DNA of 64,000 nucleotides from Gongronella butleri. Its lineage: Eukaryota > Mucoromycota > Mucoromycetes > Mucorales > Cunninghamellaceae. The translations under genes and the position numbers were made by a program. The stretch lies in NCBI GenBank assembly GCA_025201375.1, contig JAIWZP010000016.1, forward strand, positions 489,464 to 553,463, given 5' to 3'. Below are positions 46,246 to 56,702 of this stretch, piece after piece; within the stretch, counting starts at the first letter, position 1; every line of letters begins with the position of its first letter. The notes under the pieces were generated by a model. That model ran no database searches, was not told the DNA's origin, and saw nothing but the letters and a program-made list of their open reading frames with translations.

Positions 46246-49200
46246 AAAGCATCGCTCATTTTTCCCTTTTTTTTTTTTATGAATTAGCTGCTTCTGGACG
46301 CGGGTCTATTGGTGAACCATCGTGTGCTAAACACCGAGGTGCCATCGATGCTGTACAATGCGGTGGACAACAAAAACACCGCGATGGTCAAGCTGCTTTT
46401 GGACCACGGCGTGCCCTTGGACGACGACAGCGCTTACGGCCGTGCGAGCCCATTAGGCCTCGCCTGCATCCACATGCACGTCGACATTGTCAAGTTGTTG
46501 ACGGCCGCCGGCGCCAATGCCAACACCCCGACATTGGCCGACCTTGTCGACAAAGACGGCAAGCGCCACCGATTCGCCATGCCGCCCATCATCTACGTCA
46601 GCCACAAAAAGTTCACCGACGCCCTCCTCAAGGAAAAGAAGCTGGAAATCTTCAAGGTACAGCAAAAAAAAAAAAAAAAAAACGCGACAAAATGGGGGCG
46701 ATTAATCCTCTTTTTTTTCTATTTTTTACGCGCAGCTGCTCTTGAAAGGCGGCGCCAATCCCAATGTGTTGGAGCCCGAGCATCCCATGCTTTCTGGCCA
46801 GTCGTGTCTGATGTACTGCGTCACACGCAGCATGTCCAACTATGTCAAGGTAAGCTCGCTTTTCCTTTTTTTTTTTTTTTTTTTATGAAAAAAGGGCCCT
46901 TCTCACCATGATTTTACTAGGCACTGCTGGACAATGGCGCGGATCTCAACATGTGCGACCGCGGCTCATCGCGCTCCGTCTTTTATCAAGTCATCTTTAA
47001 GCGCAAGGAGCTCAAACTCACGGTAAAGAGCGTTTTTTCTTTTCTTTTTTTTTTTTTTTTTTTTTTTTTTGCTCACAATCCGCCCCCTTTTCTCTTTTAG
47101 TCCAAGGTGTACGACCTTGTGACGCGCCACTCCAAGGTGCCTGAGATCAACAAGGTTGACGAGGAGACAGGCATGGTGCCCTTGGAATATGCAATTCGAC
47201 ACTCGGACATTGCATTGATTGACGTAAGAAACGCACTTTTCTTTTTTTCTCGGCGCCCATCTGGCGCAGCAAAAAGTCGCATGAATTTCTGTTAACGCGC
47301 TCTTTTTTTTTTTTTTTGCACTAGTGTCTCATGTCGATGGACGCCGACGTCAATGTGGTGAGCGGTGCCAAGGTGCGCGAGACGGATTTGAACGACGATC
47401 AAGTGAATGTCTTGTTCCATGCGATGCTGCAATCGGACCTTGAGGCATTCAAGATGGTGGTCAAGGCATCGAGCCACCCGATCGAATGGGATGCCGTCGA
47501 CGACCACGGCCGCACCCTGTTTGCACGCATGGCAGACATGGGCAACGGCTACTCGCTCAAACGCCTTGACTTTTTGGAATTCTGTGTCACGGTCCTCAGC
47601 AAAAAGGAGTATAAAAGCATCATGGACATTGCCGACAACGATGGTAAAAAAAAAAAAAAAAAAACTGGAAAAAATCAATTGAAAAGGCTGATTGTCGCCC
47701 GTTTTTAGGTCTTTTGCCCACTCAACTCGCACTCAAGAACGGCCGCAAGGACTTGTACGATGCATTCTGCAAGCATGGCGCCAAAAAGACATCGTACAGG
47801 GCTGCAGCAGACACGAATGGTTCGACAAATGCCGATGCAATGGATATTGAGCCCATTACAATGGAGGCCGTGATCCAGGATGCCAATGCCGAGATTGCGC
47901 TGCTCATGGACAAGAAGAACAAAAACAAGGAGAACAGCGACAACAGCCAAGCCATGGATGTGGACAAGGATGACGACAAGATCGAAATTGATCACTACTC
48001 CGGCCTGCAAAAGACGGGTGTCCTCGTCATGGACGACGAGCTCAAGCGGCCATTTGACATTATGCTTATGCGCGTCGATGTCAGCATCTATGGCTACAAC
48101 AGCACCAGCCTGTAAGAAATTTATTTAAAAAAAACACGTTTTTTTTTCGCTGACACGCACTCTTTTTTCTATTTTAAAATAGGTTCTACAAGCTGTCTGT
48201 AATTTACGACAAGCTGCTGGAGGTGTACGTGCTGTGGACGCGATGGGGCGAGCTTGGCCAGGAGGGCATGCACCAAAAGACGCCGTATTTGAGCGAAGAT
48301 GAGGCGGTGCGCGAGTTCCAAGCGATCTTCCGCGCGAAATCCGGCAACGCGTGGCGCGACGTGGACAATTTCACCAACCAGCCCGGCAAGTACCAGCGTG
48401 TGATCACGCGCGACCCGATCAAGGACATGGCGATCCTGCAAGACGAAGATTTGGCGTTTGGCCACCATGAATTGCTTCCGTCGCAGCTCAGCCCGGCATT
48501 GCACCGCACCATGACCATCTTTTGCGACTTTAACAAGCTGAAGGTGGCGCACGAGCGCGTCAAGCTCGACATCCCCATTGGCCAAGTCCCGACAGCCACC
48601 ATCCAAGAGGCTGGTCGCGTCCTCAAGGAAATTGAGACCGTGGTCCAGGGGCTCCAAGACTTGGTTCCGCAGCGCCATACCAAGGAGGGTCGCCATCAGC
48701 AAAAAGGTAGGCGGTGGGAGCCGCGCTTTTTTTTTTCTTTCGCTAATTTTTTTCTTTTTTTTACCTTTTCATGTGCAGACCTGATTCACAAGGGCATTCA
48801 GTTGACGACAAAGTACTATTCGCTGTTGCCGACCACCAAGGGCGAACGCGGTGCGAACCTCAGGACCATTTTGAATACCAATGTGCTGCATCAGGAAATG
48901 TCGCGCTTCAATGACATCACGTACATTGATTTCACGCTCAATGTGGTGCTTGCCGCCAAACACCGTGCCAAGGAGATCAATCCATTCGATTACTCGTACC
49001 GCACGCTCAACAACCAATTGACGGAAATTACCCAAGACTCGATGGACTTCCGCATCATCAACAAGTACATGACCACAACGTCACGCAAGGACGCAGGCAC
49101 GTTTGAAATCGCGCACCTCTTTTCCATTGATCGCCACGAGGAGCGCGACCGCTTCAAGCCGCACGAAAACGACCGCAATCGCAAATTGCTGTGGCACGGC

Positions 49201-50100
49201 TCCGAATTGCGCAATTTCATGGGCATCCTCAAGCAAGGTTTGCGCTCCAAGCCCCGCAGTGCGCAGCACTCGGTAAGAAATGCCACAGATGTGCTCCAAT
49301 AAGGTAAGGACCATGCTCATCCTTTTTTTTTTTCTTGTAAAACCAGGGCTCGCTCTTTGGCAATGGTGTCTACTTTGCCGACATGTTCCACAAATCGCTC
49401 ATGTTCACCCCCAATTACGAGGACCAGGAACACCAGCCGTACGCCATGCTGTTGCTGTGCGAGGTCGCCTTGGGCGACAAGGTCAGCGAATGTCACAATG
49501 TATACATGCGCGCCAACACCACGGAAGAATATACCTCCATCAAGGGCGCAGGCAAACATGGTCCCGACCCCGTGCACGCCATTTACGACGATACTGGGGT
49601 AAGTAATTCTCTGGGGGGGGGAAAAGGAGGCGGAAAAAACGCGACCCTTTGCCTTGCTGACGCGCTTTTTTTCGTGTTTTTCTTAAAAAAAATAGATGGA
49701 GATCCCCGTTGGCCCCTGTGTGGATTTGCCGCGCCCCGAAGGCCAGAGCGCCTACTATGACAACCGTCTGTCCTTTAGCGAGTACATTGTCGACGACGTG
49801 TCGCGTGTCAAGATGCGCTACCTCGTCCTGGTGCGCAACACAATGCATTGCACCATGTGCAAGGCGCAATCGACCGCCACAGACCTCAAGCCGCTCCAAA
49901 AGCACAAGTTCCCTCACGTCTTTGACAATTCGACACTTACCTCTTACGAAGTCCTCGTGGCCGACCTGTATTTGGACGCCATTGGCAAGACGCGCAAGCA
50001 ATATGTTGACGACCATGCCGACGACTTTTGGGCAAACAAGCAAGCCTGTAAGTTTAAAAAAGCCGGTTGCATGAAATTGGTCCCGGATTTCTCACATTTT

Positions 50101-50133
<33 letters not shown>

Positions 50134-50725
50134 TACAGACTACCCGGCTGATTTGAAAAATGTAAAGACGGACGCGTATCTGGAGACGGAGCGTGAATCG
50201 CCCATGTGCACAAAGTGCGCGATGCGTGTGTTTGGCCTGATTTTGGCGCACAATGTGCGCAAAATGCTGGCCGACCCTGCTGCACGCGACGAATTCCCGT
50301 TTTTGACGCAGCAGCGGTGCCGTTACGGTGGCGAGTGCCGCGGCGACGAGTCGCTGGCGCACTGCCGCAAGTTCCACCACTGGCTGCCGCCCACGGCCGA
50401 CGCCAACAAAAAGCCAACGCAGCCGTATTTGCGCGAATTGCTGCTTTCCGCCGACGACGCGCCAACGTCGGATCTGTACAACGCCGCGCAGCTCCAGCAA
50501 CACCAGCACGCCGCCAGCGTCACCGACGAGGACCTCGACCTGCTTCTCGTTGCCGCCGAACCCGAGGTGTCCAACGCAAACATCGCCATGAACGAGGAAA
50601 CAGGCCAACTCTTGTCAGTTCGCCCCAATGGTGGCCGTGGACTTGGCCGCCCAGGCCGCGCGCGCGCCGCCCGCAGAAATGCACCGATTGCGCCGCCCGT
50701 CTTGACGACCTTTCAGCTCAATTGA
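39646..50725 (+). CDS. Giant chromo-like/ankyrin/WGR/PARP/PBZ poly(ADP-ribose) polymerase
   Basis: Twenty-four exons join without a stop to 3,062 aa: 39646-39690, 39751-39891, 39969-41120, 41244-42270, 42421-42851, 42917-43129, 43192-43339, 43398-44060, 44177-44728, 44815-45416, 45474-45663, 45730-45877, 45948-46185, 46288-46656, 46736-46849, 46921-47022, 47101-47223, 47325-47643, 47709-48111, 48183-48706, 48779-49272, 49347-49598, 49696-50047, 50139-50725. Residues 52-95 resemble a chromodomain (VWFPENEI). A long ankyrin array, at least about twenty repeats, fills roughly 290-2230. A WGR domain has WTRWGELGQEG at 2345-2355. The PARP helical regulatory domain (LDIPIGQVPTATIQEAG) follows. The catalytic domain keeps His2641 (LLWHGSELRN), Tyr2675 (GNGVYFAD) and Glu2779 (SEYIV), so it should make chains. 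A PBZ-type finger lies at 2928-2948. Probable role: nuclear PAR synthesis at damaged or marked chromatin. Small exon borders are hand-made; the overall frame is secure. Confidence 0.9.
44063..44107 (+). repeat. 45-nt A homopolymer in PARP intron 8
   Basis: The intron starts GT followed directly by 45 A, and has a T-run before its AATTAG acceptor. The exact length may be affected by sequencing. Confidence 0.8.
46188..46243 (+). repeat. 56-nt A homopolymer in PARP intron 13
   Basis: Follows the donor GT immediately; a 12-nt T-run precedes the acceptor. It is the longest homopolymer in the window. Confidence 0.8.
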
Positions 50726-50986
50726 TGACGAACTCCTCTCCCTTGTATGATATGCACTTTATGATCGCTTTCCTTTTTTCAAAATAAAAAAAATCTTATG
50801 TTTTCATGCCCCCCATTGCTGTCCAGTCCCGTGGCGCATCGTCGACGCGTAAATTGGTGGGGTCGAGACGTGGGCCTTGTAACGTGTGACACGTGGAAGG
50901 TGGCAAATGGCGCAAAAAGATTTATTTTTTTCGTAGTAGGTGCAGGGTATGAGTGATTTGATCGAGAAAACAGCAAGGCGCGGTCC

Positions 50987-51400
50987 TCAGCCGAGAATTA
51001 TCATGTAAAAAATGACGACAATGTTGATGGCGATCAGGGGAACTGATAAAAAAAAAAGAGAGACAAAAAAATGAGCATTCTACGTGTCATTTGGCTCTAT
51101 CCCCGCGTCAATCCCTCGCTCGCCCGCTTACTTCGCATCAGCGTGCGCACCGCCGATATCAGGTTAATCATTTTAAATTTGACAGACTGCTGGTCGCCGC
51201 CAAAGCCGCTGGGGTTGGCCTGGACACTCCATCCAACTAAAGAAAGAGCGAGAAACAAATGAGCCAAGATGTACCTATTTCCGCGTCCTTTTTCAAAAAG
51301 TGGGCTTACTGCGCGCCAAGAACCGATCTTCGCTAAGCACGGCAATACCGTTGATCACAAAGAGAAGCACGTAAAACAGCTGTCCGAGTCCCAAAGCCAT
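50987..51400 (-). CDS. YOS1: YOS1/IER3IP1 ER-Golgi transport protein
   Basis: Three small exons on the minus strand, 51400-51310, 51236-51132 and 51042-50987, give 83 aa. Yos1 partners Yip1-Yif1 in budding of COPII vesicles from the ER. The N terminus MALGLGQLFYVLLFVINGIAVLSEDRFLARIGW is the family's first membrane helix and signature. FKMINLISAVRTLMRIPLIAIN leads into the second helix, VVIFYMIILG, ending exactly as in yeast Yos1. No single open frame reveals this gene; it appears only after splicing, and the intron positions are confirmed by the continuous match. The PARP stop is 262 bp away, converging. Confidence 0.93.
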
Positions 51401-53223
51401 GGAGTTGTAATGTCGTGTTGATGAAGAACAGGGAAAGGAGCGAGGCAATTCCACCGTGCTCTCCAGACGACATGAGCCAAATTCCACCCCCGCTGGCGGA
51501 GCTCCATTCGCCCTGTTGGCTGCGTTTTCACTCTTGGGCATGGCTCTTTCAATCACATCTTCACCAAGAACGCCTGTTTGCTTTCCAAATTTCATGTGAC
51601 GCTTTCGAATGCAACGACGAACAATTGAAACAAGTTTGACGATGATCGGATCGCTTTAACACGAGAAATCACAAATTAATGTTTTTGGAACTTTTTATTT
51701 GCATTTTCCTCGCCAGCTTGAATGGTTGGCATCCAGCTAACTGCACATGATTTGGCCATTTGCTATCCATCTTCCATGCTGCACATTACAAATGGAGAAA
51801 GATGGGGGCACTGGCGAGTACATCGCATTTCATGTGATTTAACTGTTTTCTGGCCATCTGCCGAAGAAATCACAATCTACTAGGTTATCAACTGAGTACG
51901 TTTGCTGCTCCGTCGTGTCTCGTTCAAATGAGCCCACCCACGGAGCATTATGGCCACTGGATGGCTCACAACCACTTTTTTTAAAAATTGCGACTTTTCC
52001 AAGGGGTGCAATCGAGGATTTGAAAATCGCAAATTTAGGTCTTCCGAACGGCACGATGATGACTACGTATGATAAAACAAGCTCGTTTATTTGGGCCAAA
52101 ATTCGACGCGCGGTGATGTGTCACGCTGCGTCCATGCCACCTGCTCCTTGCTGCGCGACACGGAATCCGAAACATGTGGTGCTATCATACTGTAGTGGAT
52201 CTGTCGGTGCGGCTCTACGACGCGTTCGACCCGCGTCATCCTTTGCTTGCAAAACTTTTGCCAAAATCGCACATTGCTCCACAGCGGGCAGATGAATTGC
52301 GATTTTTTTTTGTTGGTCTGATACGACCACTTGGCGTCACGCTGGCGATCATATGCTTTTCGATTTTTGGTCGCAGCGACTGGCTGGTACACGGAAGCGG
52401 CCGACTTCGCGCGTTTCCTGGCCATCTGTTGTGCGATGCGCGTGGGTTTGAGTGAATGCCCCTTTTTCGCGTGCGAAGCGCTTTGCCCATTGGGTGTTGA
52501 TTGTGCCGCGTATGCGGATGCACCGGCAAAGGGCGCGGCTGATTGCGGCAGCCAATGAGCGTGCCATCATGGCGCTCCGGATAGCGATTTGGCGTGAGAA
52601 AGCGCTTTTGGCGTGGATGGTCAACTCCCCGCTTTTCACGACGCTCCCCAGGCGATGCAGCGAGCCAATGAAAGTGCAATGTGTGCTCTAGTGCCTGCGA
52701 TATGATTTTCGCGAGGCTGTGGGCTTGATGCAAGCGTCCAATGGGCCGAGACACGCGAGATCCGAGGGTTTTTATTATTTTGTCATGGTACACGACAGAT
52801 AAAATCACGATGTGTGAGCATCAGCCGTGATGATTGTGGTCCTTATCAATTCAAAAGGGAGGTGGAGGGCTGAGTGGGAGGGGGCCACTTTTGGCCACCA
52901 GACACCGGATGGGAAGGATGCAAACAATGAGGGGATCGTGATTTTTTTTTCATTTGCATGATGGCATCGGCCAATGAGGGCCACGGAAAAGGGGATGTCT
53001 TATCTTTTTTGTGTGGCACGAAAGTGTTCCGAGGGCAAGGGGTCGAAAGATAATCAATTTGCTTCGCGTGCAGCCCCTTTTAGAAAATTGTAAGGTTGCC
53101 TTTGTGCCAAATGGGGAGGCGCAAGTCGGAATGAAAATTTTCGAGGCAAAAAAAAAAGAGAGGGTATATTTATCTTTGTATCTTTTGGCTGCTTTATTGG
53201 GAAATCTGTGATTAAACAACTTT
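51401..53223. other. Spacer, no gene recognised
   Basis: A 112-codon minus frame at 52087-52425 (MARKRAKSAASVYQPV...) and a 190-codon overlapping frame at 52236-52808 have basic composition but no recognisable domain or splice support. They are left uncalled. Confidence 0.45.
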
Positions 53224-54288
53224 TTACGAAGACAATGAAAAGTGGTTTGGGGGTGGTGACAGCGAGGAGATGGGCGGCAGTCTAAGGGAATGGAGATGTG
53301 GGGAAGAAGAAGAACAAGCTTGTTTTTGCTGTGTTGATGCGAGGGAGAGCAGCGAGTGGGCGACTTCCTCGTGCTGTGTGGGTTGCATTGGGCGGTGATG
53401 GTGCTCGTGTGTGGAATTGGGTGGTGATGGTGGGTAGGCGTCCATTTGATGGTGCTGATGAGGATGAGGAGGATGAGGATGGGGATGCTTTGTGTGCTGG
53501 ACAGCGGACGAGGTATAGGGTGGTGGTGTGGCCAGCAAATGGTGATCCGAGGAGTCATCGGTGTCGTTTTCATTGTCATCGTCATTGTCGAGCTGTGCGA
53601 GCGCCTGGACGGTCTCTGAGAGCAGCTTGGACAGGCGCGTGATTTCGGATTGCAGCGCATGGCGCTTGCGTTTCTTTGAGACAAATGGCTTTTGTTCCTC
53701 GAGCGTGGGCGATGCCTTTGGGGTGATCATGATGTGTTCCGTGGATGGTGATGGGGACGCGGATGCGGCGCGTTTGGTGCGTGTGGGCGAGGATGGCGAG
53801 GGTTGGTCGTTGGTTTTCGATGTGGATGGTGGGGGTGGTGATGGTGTGTCCATGCGGACAAGCACAATGTCGTCCTTTTTCTTGGCCGCGTCGTCCTTGT
53901 TTTCGTCCGCCATACGTCTTCGGCGCTTGATGACGGTGCGCTTCATCGTTGCCGGGCGGTGGACGTTGTGCAGCTTGTAGTAGAGCCCGCACGCATTGCA
54001 GATGGTTTGTCCGCTGGCGTCGCGGCGCCACAGCGGCGTCGTCACCGTATGGCAATTGGCACACTCGGCGTGGATGGAAGGTGGCGCGTCCATAGCCTTT
54101 GCATTGTCGTCGGACGTGCTCGCGGATGACGCCGATTTCGCGGCGGGCTTGCCGCCAAAGGCCATTTTATCACCGCAGGCGTCGCACATGGGCCCTTGCC
54201 CCGTCTCGCGGCCCCACACTAGTGGGCGGAACGAACAGTTGCATTGGACGCATCGCGTCAGAGATCGCTGGCGCACGGGAGTCATCAT
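53224..54288 (-). CDS. GATA-type zinc finger transcription factor
   Basis: A single 354-aa exon starting at a double Met. The GATA finger [25 protein letters not shown] has the C-x2-C-x17-C-x2-C spacing and is followed by [25 protein letters not shown], the basic tail that contacts DNA. Before it, residues about 10-45 hold a second Cys set (CVQC...[13 protein letters not shown]) that looks like a diverged GATA finger with x18 spacing and no LWRR. After a Ser/Pro-rich stretch, [30 protein letters not shown] forms a leucine-rich coiled coil. This recalls the Dal80/Gzf3/AreB/ASD-4 group, but those have one finger. The tail is His/Pro/Ser-rich and low in complexity. Likely targets are nitrogen or iron genes; neither can be decided from sequence. 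Confidence 0.9.
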   Translation of the reverse strand: MMTPVRQRSLTRCVQCNCSFRPLVWGRETGQGPMCDACGDKMAFGGKPAAKSASSASTSDDNAKAMDAPPSIHAECANCHTVTTPLWRRDASGQTICNACGLYYKLHNVHRPATMKRTVIKRRRRMADENKDDAAKKKDDIVLVRMDTPSPPPPSTSKTNDQPSPSSPTRTKRAASASPSPSTEHIMITPKASPTLEEQKPFVSKKRKRHALQSEITRLSKLLSETVQALAQLDNDDDNENDTDDSSDHHLLATPPPYTSSAVQHTKHPHPHPPHPHQHHQMDAYPPSPPNSTHEHHHRPMQPTQHEEVAHSLLSLASTQQKQACSSSSPHLHSLRLPPISSLSPPPNHFSLSS

Positions 54289-54847
54289 GGTAAAGAAGTA
54301 GAGAAAATGCAAAAAAAAAAAAAAAAAAAATCAGAAGTGAGAAAAAGAAAAAAAAGAGAAAGAGAAGAAAAAAAAGGAGATGTCCGTATATGTATGCTTG
54401 ATGGATTCCTTACCTACCCCCCCTCCCATTGCCGTGGCCGCTCCGACTTTTGCCCTTTTTTTTCGTTGGTACGACGCAGCGGGTTCCATCTTATCTCTCG
54501 GATTTTCCCATTAAATTTTTTCTCTTTGATCTAATCAGCACTTTTTGTCTTACCACCTGCCAGGGTGACCGCCTGCGATTCTTTTTATTCTTTTCCCCAT
54601 CCCTTCTTGCCATGGAACCCATGGGGTGGTTGCCGCTCCCCCTGCTTTTTTCAACCAACGATCTCGATAAAATGCACGGAAATTGGCGGGTTTTGCACGG
54701 ATGAATAATAACAAGCAAGCTTGTTTTCTAAATATGGTATATTGATCTTGAGAAAATAGAATAAGGAGGAGGGGCAAAAATATAGCATCGTCGAATTTCC
54801 ACGCTCCGACCTGTCAAAAAAATAAAAAGAAATCCAAAAAACAGGGC
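54289..54847. other. Spacer upstream of the GATA gene
   Basis: Contains A-runs at about 54310-54330 and GA-rich sequence. It holds the GATA gene promoter and the 3' end of the 1,029-aa gene on the same strand. No gene is recognised. Confidence 0.45.
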
Positions 54848-56658
54848 TTAAATGCAGAAATGGGTTTGGACACTGGCATTGACGCGGTCCCAGCGCAGAC
54901 GTTCGTATTCCTGTTGCTCATTTCGCCTTTCTTGTTCGAGCTGGAGGCGTGCTTGAATTTCTTTTTCGAGTTGTTGCTGGTGATTTTCCTTTGTTTGAGC
55001 CATGAGTTGCCTGAATTCCTTGCGCAGAGTCATGGTTGTGCCTTGCTGGCCATCGGAGGTGCCCATGTGCTGGACCTGCAAGTCGGCGATATCGCGCTGT
55101 AGGCTCTGTTCATGGCGCTGCATGTCTTGGATCTGCTCGTCGTATTTTTTGCGTTCTGCGTTGAAATCGACAATGTGGCGCGTGATGCGCTCGTACTCCT
55201 TGAGGATCTGGTCGCGCTCGGCCTCGATACTTGCGTTTTGCAACATGTAGCTGCTCTCGCGCTCGGTGAATCGCTGCTCGGCCAAATCGGCGCGTTGGCG
55301 CAGATCATCGTACCGGGCTTTCCATTGCATGTGCTCGTCCAATTGCGCCTTGAATTCTTGTTCGACGCGTTCTCTTTCTGTTTTGATGGCATCGTCGATG
55401 GCGGCGGTGTGGCGCAGCTGCCATGCCTTGTCGGCCTCGGCAAGCGCAGATGCCTGATCTTCTTGCCATTGGGTGTCTGTCTGTTCGAGGCGCGTCTCCC
55501 AACGATCGATGAGTGCCGCAAGGTCATCTTCGTGCTGCTGGCGGTGCGCTTTGAGCTCTTTTTCGTGTTTTTCGGCTGTTTCCTCATTTTGGCGTTGTGT
55601 GTCGGCGATGATCCCCTCCAATTGCTGCACACGGTCTTGCAAGGCTTGGATGGTCTCTTTGGCCTGTTCACGCTCGGCGAGGATATGATCGAGCGGCTTG
55701 TTGTTGAGTAATTGGCGCTGGTCGTGCTGCCACTGCTTGAGTTGCCTGTGGTGGCGCTGCAGATCGGCCATGGCAGCGACCTGTTGATGTGCGGCCTTGC
55801 GTTCCTGATCGAGCGTGGTCTGGAGTCGCGTCTTGTCGCGTGCGAGCGCGGCCACCTGCTCCTTTTCGCGAGCGAGCGCGGTCTCGAGCGCGTGGATGCG
55901 CGACACGTGCATTTCGACCTGGCGCGGCATGCTGCTGAGCTGCTGATGGAGATGGTCCGTGCATTGTTGCAATTCAACGACAAGATGCTCGAGCGACTGG
56001 TGCGCATGCGGAGAATGGTGCTCCACGCTCGTCATGCTCGTGCCCGCGTCGGAATTTGAAAACGCGTCGTCTTCGTCTTCCTCTTCCGACGACGACGATG
56101 ACATTGGATCGTCCACCACCATCGATCGGCCCGACGTGATGACCAGCGCGTCCACGGATGCCGGGAAATGCACCTGGACCATTTGCCACAATGCCTGTTT
56201 GAGGCGCATAAGGCCCTGCCGCTCCTTGCCCGTCACCATCTCGGCCGACGATGGCAGCGACACGGGCGACAGCGGCGCAAACAGCGAGGTTTGCGTTTGC
56301 GACAATTGGCCCTCGAGACGCACGCATTGCTTGGCCAGCGTGCCCGCCACGTGCTTGAGGAACCGCTCCTGCCGCGCGTGGTCTTCGCGCACAAACGCCA
56401 CCAATTCTTGCACTAACCGATTCACCTGGTCCAACCGATCGTCCGTCACAACCCCCGACGGCTCGCTCAATTGATACACGCTTAAAAGCATCCGCTGCGC
56501 CTTGATTTCCGTCGCCAGTCGTGCACCAATTGCATCCATGTCCTCACTTGTCGCCTGGCATTTCTAAAAAAAAAAAAAAATGGAAAAAATGGGGATGAGC
56601 ATAAATGGGAATGGAAACGGAAATGGTGAAAATGGATGAAATTGAGGGAGATAGGCCA

Positions 56659-56702
<44 letters not shown>

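Noticed and set aside
52087..52808. Basic frames resembling a small nuclear protein
   Set aside because: Two overlapping frames on the same strand compete, neither has a domain, and no splice junction extends them.
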